DNA of 64,000 bases from Pictodentalium vernedei (GCA_031216915.1 CM062289.1:247877187-247941186); one strand, 5' to 3'. Counted from the stretch's first letter, positions 33,177 to 42,960 are shown. Notes: generated from the letters alone by a model not told the origin. Numbers and translations: made by a program.

Positions 33177-35279
33177 ATGAAGGGACATTGTTCAAATTGT
33201 AATAGGAAGAAATCTTCCTCTGACTTTCATGATCATTGTATTAATTGTAGTCAGTGTTCTCGCATTAATCCCTGTCCTATATGTGAACATTGGGATGAGA
33301 AACATTGGAAACGTGTGTCACGATATGTTGTTTCTGGAGAAAGAGCGATGCCGGCTCTTTCTCCACAAGGTCACTCTACTCTCTCAGTTTCTATTTCAGA
33401 GGAACCAGAACAGGGTGATGTTTCCATGTTATCTTCTTCAAGTGTGCGTCCGTCGTCACAAATGAATTCAGAGCTAGCGGCAAAAGTGCTCATGGAGATT
33501 AGACAAATGTCGTTCGCTAGCTCGCCCGGTGTAGCGTCCATTCACCGAATGGTTCGGCAGCCGGGTCCGTCCGATGCGGTCCAAGAGAAAATTTTGGGTG
33601 ATGCGAGCACTATAAACATAATAGATGCACACCCAGTGACGGCGGATAGTAAACGAGAACGGAGGAAGCCTTTTAGTCCGGTTCCTAGCTCGTCCAGGTC
33701 CAGCCGGGCCGCGAGCGAGAGAGGTCCCTCTCTCGTACAACAACATCTGGGACCAGATGTTGTGGTACAAAATGTGTCTTTAGCGGAGCATACGTCCGTC
33801 GCTCGGGACGCTCCGTTGTATAAGCAGTCCGCAGAGACTGTTAAGGCTTCCTCTTCTCGTCAGCGCACACGACCGCACCTTGGCTGCGTGACCTCCGATA
33901 TTTTACCAGCTTCGCCGATGAAGGATTCTTCGGCGACCAGGTCACACCATCCGGCAGCCAGGGATTCGAGACCGATGGACTCCGGACGTTCGCATAGGAA
34001 AAGTATGCGGGAGCCATCTGATGCGGAGCTGCCCTCGGCGAAGCAGCGAAAGACTGCGCCTCCGCAGGTCTCGATGTCGGACATTCTTGTGCAGATAGCA
34101 CAGCTTATCGCAGCATCCCAGCAGCCGACAGAAATGGTGTCGGATCGAGAATTATCCGACGGCGCTGGGTCGGTACGCTCTGCCGAAGCATCGGGGGCGG
34201 ACGACCGGGAACACCGGGAGGTCCGACCGGATGGTGAAAGGGATACGGATGAATTGGAGCTATCCCTTTCGGAACAACATAAAGCTGCCGTGGACTTCAT
34301 CCGGCACTTTCTCCCTCAAGTTGTTCCGTCGGGCCAGACTGCTGCGCTTCCGGACAAGAGAATTATAGCGTCATTGGACTCTGATTTTTTTGAGCGGTTC
34401 AGGGACATCGCTCCCGAGTTTCCGTCGCAGTCCAATAATGTTGCAAGAACATTTGAATTATTGAACGACTCTATATTTAAACTTGCTTCCAGGACGGGGA
34501 AAGCAGGTTTCTTGTCCGCTAATACTCTTAACCTGCCTTTCATTAATGCAAGGAATAAATTCGACACGGCAGGACAGGGTATACCGAGAGTTCCTCTGCG
34601 TATGGACGACGAGGCGGAAGACTTAGAGCTATCATTACCGTCGTCAGCTTCTATTCCAATCGCGGTGTTGGAAACAGCTATTGCGTCTAACAGAGCCAAT
34701 TTAGATGCCTTATCTTACGCAGATCACCTTACTAAGGCGTTATCACTGCGCCTTCAAGGGGAAGAGTTTCAGGATATACAATCCTCTTTAAGACTTCTTT
34801 CAAGGGCAGTAGCTTATTCCACGTGTAACTCCGCCCTTTCAGTGGCAAATCTGGAGTTGGTTAGACGTGACGCAGCCCTAGCTACATCCACACTAGTGGA
34901 TTCTAAGGTGAAGAACTCTCTTAGAGTCGCTTCGGTCTCAGGAGAACTTCTCTTTGACGGCAAGCTTTCCGCTATTTATGATAAAATTAAAAAGAAAGCT
35001 AATGATTCTCTGTTGTTCAGATCCGCTCCTAAAAAGTCGGATACAGCAGACACGAATAAGACAGGCACTTCTGGGTCTAATGCGCCCAAGAGAGGTTCCT
35101 ATAGAGGTTCCAGTGCGTCCTCTTGGTCTTATTCGAGAGACCGTCAGGATAGCGACTCTCGTTCGGGACGTCCTTCAGGCCGGGACAATCGGTCGGACGC
35201 CCCGAGGTCGACGAGGCGAGGTGCGGGTCGTGGAAGACGTGGTTTCTCCTACCGCAGGCCTCGCAGGTCCAGGAGGTGA
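33177..35279 (+). CDS. DIRS element C ORF1, gag-like protein
   Basis: The frame gives 700 residues from the ATG at 33177; the frame is open a little further upstream but without an earlier ATG. The N-terminus is a Cys/His cluster: C5, C8, H18, H20, C21, C24, C27, C33, C36, then HWKRVSRYVVSGE, probably zinc-binding. A long Ser/Pro-rich middle follows, then an acidic to helical part (LELSLSEQHKAAVDFIRHF; ALSYADHLTKALSLR). The tail is rich in Ser, Arg and Gly (RRGAGRGRRGFSYRRPRRSRR) and could bind RNA. By position it is the structural protein of a DIRS element. It ends in TGA, and the same frame continues open for 242 more codons. ORF2 overlaps it by 326 bases in the +1 frame. Confidence 0.85.
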   Translation: MKGHCSNCNRKKSSSDFHDHCINCSQCSRINPCPICEHWDEKHWKRVSRYVVSGERAMPALSPQGHSTLSVSISEEPEQGDVSMLSSSSVRPSSQMNSELAAKVLMEIRQMSFASSPGVASIHRMVRQPGPSDAVQEKILGDASTINIIDAHPVTADSKRERRKPFSPVPSSSRSSRAASERGPSLVQQHLGPDVVVQNVSLAEHTSVARDAPLYKQSAETVKASSSRQRTRPHLGCVTSDILPASPMKDSSATRSHHPAARDSRPMDSGRSHRKSMREPSDAELPSAKQRKTAPPQVSMSDILVQIAQLIAASQQPTEMVSDRELSDGAGSVRSAEASGADDREHREVRPDGERDTDELELSLSEQHKAAVDFIRHFLPQVVPSGQTAALPDKRIIASLDSDFFERFRDIAPEFPSQSNNVARTFELLNDSIFKLASRTGKAGFLSANTLNLPFINARNKFDTAGQGIPRVPLRMDDEAEDLELSLPSSASIPIAVLETAIASNRANLDALSYADHLTKALSLRLQGEEFQDIQSSLRLLSRAVAYSTCNSALSVANLELVRRDAALATSTLVDSKVKNSLRVASVSGELLFDGKLSAIYDKIKKKANDSLLFRSAPKKSDTADTNKTGTSGSNAPKRGSYRGSSASSWSYSRDRQDSDSRSGRPSGRDNRSDAPRSTRRGAGRGRRGFSYRRPRRSRR

Positions 35280-37269
35280 TGGCTTAAACCTCTATCGCGT
35301 TCCAGTTGGCGGAAGGTTGTCGAGTTTTTCACAAGAGTGGGCGTCAATTACGGACGACCCTTGGGTGAGAGGAGTGACTTCGGAAGGTCTGAAGATATCC
35401 TTCAAACGAAAGCCTCCATTAACTCGAAGTCCAAAGTGGACTCATCTTCCGTCAAATCCCCAGAAAAGAGACGCTCTGTTATCAGAGGTGCAGTCTCTTT
35501 TAATGAAGAACGCGGTAGAGGTCGTAGAAAACCAGGAATCTCTGGGATTCTACAGCCATCTGTTTCTGGTTCCGAAACCAGACGGCTCGTTCCGTCCAGT
35601 CATAGATTTGAGCTGGATAAACAAGCTGATCGTCGCTCCGAAGTTTTATATGGAGACGATTCGATCGGTCAGAGCGAGTATTCGGGTGAACGATTATGCA
35701 ACGAGCATAGATCTCAAAGATGCGTACTTTCACGTCATGGTACATCCGACATTCCGAAAGTATCTACGCTTCGCAGTCCTAGGAGTGGTGTATCAGTTCC
35801 GGGCCATGTGCTTCGGATTGAATCTAGCACCCTGGGCTTTCACTCAGGTAATGAACTCGGTAATGATCTACTTCCGAGCTCATTCGTCTGCGGTAACGTC
35901 GGCCTACCTGGACGACATTCTTCAGAGGTACGGCAACGAGTTAACGCTTCAGAACGATGTTCAGAATCTTCTTCTATTGCTCCGACGTCTCGGTTTCATA
36001 GTAAATGAGGAGAAGTCGGATCTGGTGCCGTCCAAGTCATTCACTCATCTGGGAATGAGCTTCGAGATGCACAACAATCTCGTTCGTCTGCCGTTAACCA
36101 GAGCGAAATTAGTCAGTTGTTACGCTCGCTATTGTCTGCACGCAGACAAAGTCACGGCGAGAGAATTTATGAGACTGATAGGTCTGTGCGGAGCCGCCGC
36201 GGATCTCATTCCGATGGGGCGGCTACGCACACGTCCTCTTCAAATTTTCCTGACTCAGAATTGGAGTGTGAAAATTCATTCGCTCGATGTAGACGTTCTC
36301 TTGTCAGATCAAGTGAAACAAGAGATTCAGACTTGGGCAAACATTCAGTGGTTAACTCAAGGAGTTCCGCTGCAGTTGCCGGATCCGAGTTTTACCGTTA
36401 TGACGGATGCCAGTCAAACAGGTTGGGGTGCATCATTAATCCCAACGGATTCGAGATGCCAGGGTCTTTGGGATCCGCAATTCCTGTGCAAGCACATAAA
36501 CATCAAGGAAATGATGTCAATTTGGCTTGCGTTACGTCACTGGATGGACATTATTCACGATGCTCATGTCCAAATCCTATCCGACAATACGACAGTAGTG
36601 GCGTATATATGGAATCAGGGAGGCACTCATTCAGTTCCGTTGTTCAATCTAACGGAAAGAATCCTTCTGTTTGCGTTAGAACATCACGTTCTTCTTTCGG
36701 TCCGTCACATACCGGGTCGTCTGAATGTGCTAGCAGACTCCCTTTCACGAAAGGGTCGCTTGTTGCCGTCGGAGTGGACTCTCAACAAACAAGTATTCAA
36801 TCAGATTTGCTACCAATGGGAACGGCCAATGATAGACTTATTTGCGACACATCTCAACAATCAGTTGCAGACGTATGTGTCCCCGTGTCCGGATCCAAGA
36901 GCATTTGCAGTAGACGCTCTGTCGATTCCTTGGGACGGAATGATAGGATATGCGTATCCTCCAGCGCCGTTAATTCAACAAGTATTGCTAAAGATAAAAC
37001 AATCTCAATGCAAGATTCTGTTGGTAGCATCTCTGTCGCCACAGAGACCGTGGATAAATCTACTCAGGTGTCTGTTGTGGGACCTACCGCGGAAGCTTCC
37101 TCCACGAGAGGATCTTCTTTCGCAGGGGAAATCGCGCCAACTCCATCACAACCCGCAAGGTCTCAACCTTCACGTTTTTCCGTTGTGCGGTCCTTCTTGC
37201 ATGGCAAGCACTTTACAGGACGAGCAGTGGACGCGATTTCTAACTGTAGGAGGACCTCCTCTTCGCTAA
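34954..37269 (+). CDS. DIRS element C ORF2, reverse transcriptase and RNase H
   Basis: The frame has 771 codons; the first 115 or so overlap ORF1 and show no domain, so the real start or frameshift point is unknown. RT begins near residue 117 (VGGRLSSFSQEW). It has LFLVPKPDGSFRPVIDLSWIN at about 203, motif A SIDLKDAYFHV at 251, YQFRAMCFGLNLAPWAF and motif C YLDD at 318-321. RNase H follows with Asp in DASQTGWGASL (485), Glu in EMMSIWLAL, Asp in SDNTTV (544) and HIPGRLNVLADSLSR from 585. All catalytic residues are in place. The enzyme copies element RNA into DNA and removes the RNA strand. It overlaps the recombinase frame by more than 1.1 kb, as is typical for DIRS elements. Confidence 0.93.
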   Translation: MTASFPLFMIKLKRKLMILCCSDPLLKSRIQQTRIRQALLGLMRPREVPIEVPVRPLGLIRETVRIATLVRDVLQAGTIGRTPRGRRGEVRVVEDVVSPTAGLAGPGGDGLNLYRVPVGGRLSSFSQEWASITDDPWVRGVTSEGLKISFKRKPPLTRSPKWTHLPSNPQKRDALLSEVQSLLMKNAVEVVENQESLGFYSHLFLVPKPDGSFRPVIDLSWINKLIVAPKFYMETIRSVRASIRVNDYATSIDLKDAYFHVMVHPTFRKYLRFAVLGVVYQFRAMCFGLNLAPWAFTQVMNSVMIYFRAHSSAVTSAYLDDILQRYGNELTLQNDVQNLLLLLRRLGFIVNEEKSDLVPSKSFTHLGMSFEMHNNLVRLPLTRAKLVSCYARYCLHADKVTAREFMRLIGLCGAAADLIPMGRLRTRPLQIFLTQNWSVKIHSLDVDVLLSDQVKQEIQTWANIQWLTQGVPLQLPDPSFTVMTDASQTGWGASLIPTDSRCQGLWDPQFLCKHINIKEMMSIWLALRHWMDIIHDAHVQILSDNTTVVAYIWNQGGTHSVPLFNLTERILLFALEHHVLLSVRHIPGRLNVLADSLSRKGRLLPSEWTLNKQVFNQICYQWERPMIDLFATHLNNQLQTYVSPCPDPRAFAVDALSIPWDGMIGYAYPPAPLIQQVLLKIKQSQCKILLVASLSPQRPWINLLRCLLWDLPRKLPPREDLLSQGKSRQLHHNPQGLNLHVFPLCGPSCMASTLQDEQWTRFLTVGGPPLR
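35280..36008 (+). other. Open frame downstream of gag TGA, antiphase to RT
   Basis: After the gag stop, the same frame runs 242 sense codons to a TGA at 36006-36008 and then joins ORF3. The product would be Ser/Arg-rich with no known domain. Part of it is kept in decayed element B, where the second TGA reads CAA. It is either dual coding or a by-product of RT codon use. Confidence 0.45.
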
Positions 37270-38225
37270 ACTATGCGGCTAAGTGGAAGGTTTTTCGTCG
37301 TTGGTGTAGGGATCATTCTGTAGATATATTTGATCCCTCTATACCAGACATTGCAAACTTTCTAGTATACTTGTTTGACGAAATCAAACTGCAGCCTGTT
37401 ACTATAAAGGGTTATAGATCTATGTTATCTGATACCTATGCACATCATGATAGTTTACAAATTGGATCTAATGTCTCTTTATCGAAATTGGTTAGAAACT
37501 TTTCGATAAATAGACCCAGAACTCTTAGATTAATTCCTAAGTGGAATTTAGCTTGGGTTCTCCTTAAATTGAAGGAAAAGCCATTTGAACCTCTTGGGAC
37601 AGTAGATTTCAAATTCTTATCTTATAAGACAGCTTTTCTCTTAGCTTTCTCTTCTGCCAGAAGAGTCAGTGAGCTTCATGCACTATCGGTGGATGATTCT
37701 CATTATCGTAGTGTTGGGAACACTATCACCTTCACTACTAATGTGGGTTTTTTAGCTAAGAATCAGGCTCCTAATAAATATCCGGAACCTATTGTTATTA
37801 AGGCTCTTCCATCTTCAGACGGGCGTAGGCCTTTACTCTGTCCTGTTAGAGCACTACATATCTATAAACAGAGATCTCAGTTCATCAGAAAGGGACGGAA
37901 ACGTTTCTTTCTGTCTTTGATGCCTAATAGAAAGGACATTTCAGTCCATTCTATTGCTAGATGGATTCAGTTAACTATCCGTACTGCTTATGAAGATTTA
38001 TCTTCTTCTCAGCAGTCTGTGCTTAAGATTTCTGCTCATGAAGTAAGAGCTCTTTCTACTTCCTGGGCTTATGCTAATAGTGTTGCTATTACAGATTTAA
38101 TGAAGGCTGCTTATTGGTCTCAGCCATCCACATTTACAAATTTTTATCTCAGAAATATTGAGTCCATTTCTGGAGACCTGCATTGTTTAGGTCCGTTATC
38201 TGTTGCTCAGAATGTCGTCCACTAA
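36009..38225 (+). CDS. DIRS element C ORF3, tyrosine recombinase with N-terminal overlap extension
   Basis: The frame is open from 36009, just after a TGA; a likely internal start is not obvious, and counting here is from the TTG at 36117 (702 codons). The first 380 or so residues are Ser/Arg-rich and overlap RNase H in another frame. The recombinase proper starts at SLNYAAKWKVFRRWCRD. It has the N-terminal DNA-binding part (VTIKGYRSMLSDTYAHHD), catalytic Arg in SSARRVSELHAL (515/516), HxxR as HEVR (641-644), a Trp in AAYWSQPSTF and the nucleophile Tyr in FTNFY (677). All key residues are present. It would integrate the closed circle made by RT. It lies in the same frame as gag, one frame away from RT. 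Confidence 0.92.
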   Translation, partial: GEVGSGAVQVIHSSGNELRDAQQSRSSAVNQSEISQLLRSLLSARRQSHGERIYETDRSVRSRRGSHSDGAATHTSSSNFPDSELECENSFARCRRSLVRSSETRDSDLGKHSVVNSRSSAAVAGSEFYRYDGCQSNRLGCIINPNGFEMPGSLGSAIPVQAHKHQGNDVNLACVTSLDGHYSRCSCPNPIRQYDSSGVYMESGRHSFSSVVQSNGKNPSVCVRTSRSSFGPSHTGSSECASRLPFTKGSLVAVGVDSQQTSIQSDLLPMGTANDRLICDTSQQSVADVCVPVSGSKSICSRRSVDSLGRNDRICVSSSAVNSTSIAKDKTISMQDSVGSISVATETVDKSTQVSVVGPTAEASSTRGSSFAGEIAPTPSQPARSQPSRFSVVRSFLHGKHFTGRAVDAISNCRRTSSSLNYAAKWKVFRRWCRDHSVDIFDPSIPDIANFLVYLFDEIKLQPVTIKGYRSMLSDTYAHHDSLQIGSNVSLSKLVRNFSINRPRTLRLIPKWNLAWVLLKLKEKPFEPLGTVDFKFLSYKTAFLLAFSSARRVSELHALSVDDSHYRSVGNTITFTTNVGFLAKNQAPNKYPEPIVIKALPSSDGRRPLLCPVRALHIYKQRSQFIRKGRKRFFLSLMPNRKDISVHSIARWIQLTIRTAYEDLSSSQQSVLKISAHEVRALSTSWAYANSVAITDLMKAAYWSQPSTFTNFYLRNIESISGDLHCLGPLSVAQNVVH

Positions 38226-38821
38226 ACAGTTGCAACTATAGTTATGCAGGCTTTCTGTTCCGGCAGTGACTCCGTCCGGCTGCCCTCTTCGCTCTGGGCT
38301 ATTTGACCCAGGGCAAGGGGAAGGGGGGGGGCGGGTGTTCCCTTAGGTCACCTGCTTTATAGTGAAAAGCAAGGGAATGCCTCCTCCAAGTCAGTATTTC
38401 TGAGTCGCTTCCGGGATGGTTTTAAAGTGTAATATTAATGTTTAATTTCATTCATGTCTTATTTTTAAAGTGTAGCTTGGTGTGAAGCATTTGTATATGT
38501 CAAGTGTCAAACGGGCTTTAATATACAATACTCGGACACTTTTAAATGATTATAAAGAGTCTCAATTCTCTGGACTACTTTATTTATTGGCTTGCTTTAA
38601 AAATAATTAGTATAAGGGTTATACTGGATGTTAATAGAGAACATGAATGTTATTGTGCTCAATTATTAAGGGTAGTGTATCTTTCTAATTTAATATTAAA
38701 TAAGAAAGATACATGTAAAGCCTAATACTCCTTTTCTCCTTAAGGGGTTACCTCTTTACTATATAGTTGAGCTTATTGGATTTTCCTCTATGTCCTAGGC
38801 CCTCCAGCCTGTTTACTATTC
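38226..38821 (+). other. 3' non-coding part of element C with purine tract
   Basis: It starts right after the recombinase stop. A purine run (GGGCAAGGGGAAGGGGGGGG, about 38312) is followed by AT-rich DNA shared with A and B (AGTGAAAAGCAAGGGAATGCC, TATATGTCAxGTGTCA). No gene is seen. Confidence 0.6.
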
Positions 38822-38909
38822 AGCTAAGTCTGGGTCATTGGTACAGTATAAAAATGTTAAAAAATTTATAGTAATTTATATATTTTTTATACTTACCAAT
38901 GACCCAGAC
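38822..38909 (+). repeat. Internal complementary region of DIRS element C
   Basis: Bases 38822-38854 are the exact reverse complement of the left end (to 32086), and 38856-38909 the exact reverse complement of the right end (to 39217). One base lies between them. It therefore encodes the junction of the element closed into a circle and fixes both termini to the base. Confidence 0.93.
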
Positions 38910-39217
38910 GGGGATGGCCCTCCCTGGAGTTGGGAACTCTTGCCTCCCCGCTGAGTACATAGCGCTGACCAGGCACTGCCAGTAAGAATGATAATTGGCG
39001 CCAATTTCGGGACGACTGCGTCACTGCGCATGCGCAGTAGAGGCGTACTATGGAGGTCCTTTAGGACATGATTTCTTTTTGTTTTGGATGCAAATTTTGG
39101 GGATTGGGGGGCAAAATTTGTGTTTGGCCCTGGTTTTGTTGGAGTTAGCACCAGCTAAGCTAAGTCTGGGTCATTGGTAAGTATAAAAAATATATAAATT
39201 ACTATAAATTTTTTAAC
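38910..39217 (+). repeat. Right inverted terminal repeat of element C
   Basis: After a unique part (GGGGATGGCCCTCCCTGGAG to about 38984), bases 38985-39178 mirror the left repeat. The GC palindrome lies at 39024-39037. The last bases are ACTATAAATTTTTTAAC, after which element D starts at once. Confidence 0.92.
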
Positions 39218-40299
39218 TTTTATACTACAACCAATGGCCCAGACTTAGCTGGTGCAAACTCAATATTTTCAAGGGCCAAACACAAATTTTGAACCCCCCA
39301 ATCCCCAAAATTTGCATACAAAACCGAAAATGAAAAGTCCTATCTGGCCCTCCATACTTTTGCTACCTGTGCATGCGCAGTACTCGGGAAGAAACCGGAA
39401 TTGGCGCAACATCATTCTTTGTTTGGCCCAAAGTCAGTAAACATCTCAACTGACATCTGTGCTTTAAATCTCTCTTTTGGTGGATGCCAGACACAAATCA
39501 ATGAAGTATGTGGTGGATTCAAGGCAGTAAATGGATAATGGAAGTGAACAATGCTGGTTTGAGACATTCAGGGCTGTAACTTTTAAATAATATGAAAATT
39601 ATTTCATGTTACCCAATTTCGGGATATACGCCTTGACAACATTAGTTTTGCTAATGATTTACCTATTGTTAGTTATGTGTTCCTTCCCTATCCTTCCATG
39701 AACCCTCTGGTTAAACTCCTAAGCTTTCTGGCTGTTTTTTATTGAAATTTTTTATTAAATTTTTTGGGAGTTTAACGTGTTGTACAGAAGGTTTATTCTG
39801 TTTATCTCCACTGTTATGTCCTCACCCTAGGTGGGGTTGGGCCGTTATTGTCTTGCATCTCCTACCGGATGCATTGTTTTTTCTTCACATGAAGATCTAG
39901 CTTTGCATCAGGTATCAGTTAATTATTTACTGACTTGGGCCTTTTGTGTGCCTTTTGTCTAGTTTCCATTTTTTTCTATCCTGACGTTGTTTACTTTTAA
40001 CAATGCCCTTAACATGTAATATTCAGGGTTTTATTTCATCACAGTTATATTAGGATACATTTATTAATATTCTGTTAGTGTAGCTTTAATATTTTAGTGT
40101 TTGTCCACACTAAGGCTCTATCGGGATGCCCTTGGGCTCGTGTGGTTCCCTTGGGGAACTCAGGCATTTTCAAAAAAAAAATTCGGAAAAAATTTGTTTT
40201 GATTTATTTCGAAATTATTTTTGATTGTCTTCGTCATGTATTCTTATATTGTATGATTATATGTTAGATGTTAGGTGTGCAGTGAACTTGTTGGATTAT

Positions 40300-42560
40300 A
40301 ATTATTTATGAATTACTGCTCTCAGTGTAGGGTGAAGTAGTCTACATCGGATTTACATGCTTGTTGCCTTGCCTGTAGTCGTTGCACTCCTACTGATTCA
40401 GGTCCTACTTGTGTGGTCGGGGTCGACTCATTAGGACACCAACATTGGAAGCAGGTGGCTATGTATTTGCGGTGAAGTTCCGATGTCGGGGCTGTCACTG
40501 GAAGATAATTTAAAATTTCAGTTTCTTTTACAGAGGAACAAGAACATGGTGATAGTATTGCGACACCTGTCCAGAATGTGCTGCTGTTTTCGTGCTCAGA
40601 GAAGTAAACAGAGCTAGCTGCTAAGGTGCTCTTGAATATAAGGAATAAGGCCTCTTATTCCAGAAGCTAGCTCGACCGGTCAGGCGGTTACCCGATAGTG
40701 GGAACCGTAATACCGGTTATGTCCGATGCTGTCGAGGAGAGTGTAGATTTGGGTAGAGTGAGCACCTTTTAATCAAAAGCTCACCCAGCGACGACGGCAA
40801 AATAAGGGGAAAAAGTCTGCATGTTTCTCTTCGGGAATCTCGGCGAAGTCTGGATCAGACCGCAAGCGGGAGAGCCTTCTCTAACCCAGTAATAGTCAGG
40901 GTCGACTATTGCTTTGAGAAACTTGCACTGAGTCATGGCTAATGTCCTCCCTGGCCGGTCGGGATGCTCCTTCTACACTGCAGCCGGGGCCGGCTGCAGT
41001 TATGGCTTCTTCCTCCGCTTTAACAAAGCACATGCGACTGCACTTTAGCTACCCGACTCCAGATGTTCATGCAGCCGAGCTAAGGCGCTCCAATCTTTGC
41101 CCTTGAAGTCGGTCCATCCAGTAGCTAGTGATTCGAGGCTTGATTCATCGGGACGTTCGATGAAGAGATCGGCGGACAGATCTCCGTCCCGGGAGCAACA
41201 TGCAGCGGAGAATATAAGCTGCTGCTCCACAAGCCTCCGTAACTGACATGCTGTTGCAATTTGTGCAGCTTATCGCAGCTTAAAAACCCAGCAAGGGGCA
41301 CCCGTCAGCAGACTTTGGTAGTGAGCCGTCGGACGGTGGTGGGTCGGTCCGGTCATTTGTGCTTGTAGAAGAAGCCAGAAGTTTCTCTACAGAATGCTCA
41401 GCTAGATCTGGGGTCAGATCACCGATTGGAGAACTCTCTCCGTCCCGTTAACAGTCGGGGTTGACTTTGTCCATTGTGAGAAACCATATTGAGTCGGAAC
41501 ACACATTGGAATGTTCCTTCCACACTGCAGCCGGGGCCAGAGGCAGTTATGGCTTCTTCTGCTTACATAGAAGTGCACGAAAGGGGATTAGCCTAGAAGT
41601 TTCTAAGCATGATACTTGGTGAGATATGGCGATAGATCGCGAGTGCAGATCGTTTTTATTCCTGTTCACAGTCAGGGACAACTGTTTTGTGTTGTAAGAA
41701 ACTTCAATAAGTAGGAGCATTCGTCCAGAATGTGATGCGTTTGGATGCTTCTTCCGCACTTAGCCGCAGTCGGCTATTGTTACAGCTTCCTCTTCTTCCA
41801 AGGATATGCACGCTAAGGGATAAATGCCTACAAGTTTCTAACGGAACGCTCATTGAGGTCTGGAGCAAACCGCAAGCTGGAGAACCCTCTCCTTTCCGTC
41901 AGCAGTTGGGGTCGACTGTTTTTGATTCGAGAAACTTTACTGGGTTGGGACACCCGTTCACGCTTGTGGTTCGGGATGCTCATTCCACACTGCAGCCAGA
42001 TCTGGTTGCAGCTATGGCATCTTCCCCTGCTTCATTAATGAAGCACGTTGACAGCAGACTAGCAATCTGACTTCGGATGTTTGGGTTGATAGCTAGTCAT
42101 TTGAGGCATTTTTATACGGGACATGTGTCGAGTATTTGGGGCCAGATCTCCGTCCCGTGAGCAGCTTATGGTAACAAGTGAATTATCATTGCTCTGCTAG
42201 CCTCATTCACGGACCAGCTGCATGCGATTGCTCTGCGTATCGCAGCATCCCAGTAGTTGCTGGTACTACCGTTAACAGGCTCCGATTGTAAGCTGTCGGA
42301 TGGTGCTGCATTGGTCCAGTCATCCGTTCAGTCGGATGGAGTTGACCATATTTTCAGATGGAACATTTGGATGGTGAGAGGGCTACGGTGTGTGAGTCTG
42401 CATCCCTCACAGAAGGGCACCTTAAGACTATGAAATTTTAGTCATAAGCTCTTAGAATCTTGTTCCCTCTGATTATAAGTCTGCATTTGCTAGGCGAAAA
42501 ACAGCTTATCATACCTTGGCGTCGGGGCATTTAATGCCACTGTGGACGCCATAGTAGCCT
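40300..42560 (+). pseudogene. DIRS element D gag remnant with internal duplications
   Basis: TGCCTGTAGTCGTTGCACTCC near 40370 matches the Cys-rich start of gag in C, and AGGAACAAGAACATGGTGATA near 40532 the next block. Downstream, related segments recur: an ACCGCAAGC(G/T)GGAGA element with a GGTCGACT(A/G)TT partner at about 40860 and 41870, partly also near 41450 and 41670, and CACACTGCAGCC... followed by CTGCAG(T/C)TATGGC at about 40975, 41525 and 41990. No frame is preserved over more than about 110 codons. Confidence 0.65.
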
Positions 42561-42589
42561 TATGTACTGTTACAACATTCTTTTCTTAT

Positions 42590-42960
42590 ACATTAGCAGC
42601 TAGTGTTATAGGTCTCCATTTAGTGAGCTTTCAAAGGCCGCAGGTGACACAGATATGTCTTCATGCAGATGAAGACTCATAACTGCGTAGTTTCCTTGAG
42701 ACTACTGTCTCTTTGGGAATTACGGCTGTTAGAATAGCGGCTCGTCATTCCCAACCTTGTGCGACGATGGTTATAAGTCTTTGTTTAGTGAGCTTTCAAG
42801 GTTGCAAGTTACACTGAGATATCTGTCTTCACAGAGATGAAGACTTATAAGCTATGGCTGGCATTATAAGTCTCCTTAGTGAGCTTCTAAGGCCGCAGTT
42901 ATCAGCCTTTTTATTGTCTTCACGAATAGGAAGACCTTTAGCTGCTTCAGCTAGGCTGAG
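42590..42960 (+). repeat. Short tandem repeat inside element D
   Basis: TAGTGAGCTTTCAA(A)GG with GTCTTCA...ATGAAGACT occurs near 42625 and 42785. A more diverged unit starts near 42875 (TAGTGAGCTTCTAAGG, GTCTTCACGAATAGGAAGAC). Spacing is about 100-150 bases. Confidence 0.65.

Larger units (their letters stand above)
32085..39217 (+). mobile_element. DIRS-like element C, structurally complete with intact ORFs
   Basis: It is 7133 bases from ATTTTTATACTG to TTTTTTAAC. The ends are set by the internal complementary region, which contains both. Terminal repeats of 194 bases (32098-32291 and 38985-39178) are inverted and look identical. Three long frames are open. There is no visible target-site duplication, as expected for tyrosine-recombinase integration. 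The right end touches element D directly. It is the reference copy for the others here and probably the youngest. Confidence 0.93.

Noticed and set aside
32085-39217. LTR retrotransposon or endogenous retrovirus
   Set aside because: Repeats are inverted, not direct. There is no protease or DDE integrase, and a tyrosine recombinase is present instead.
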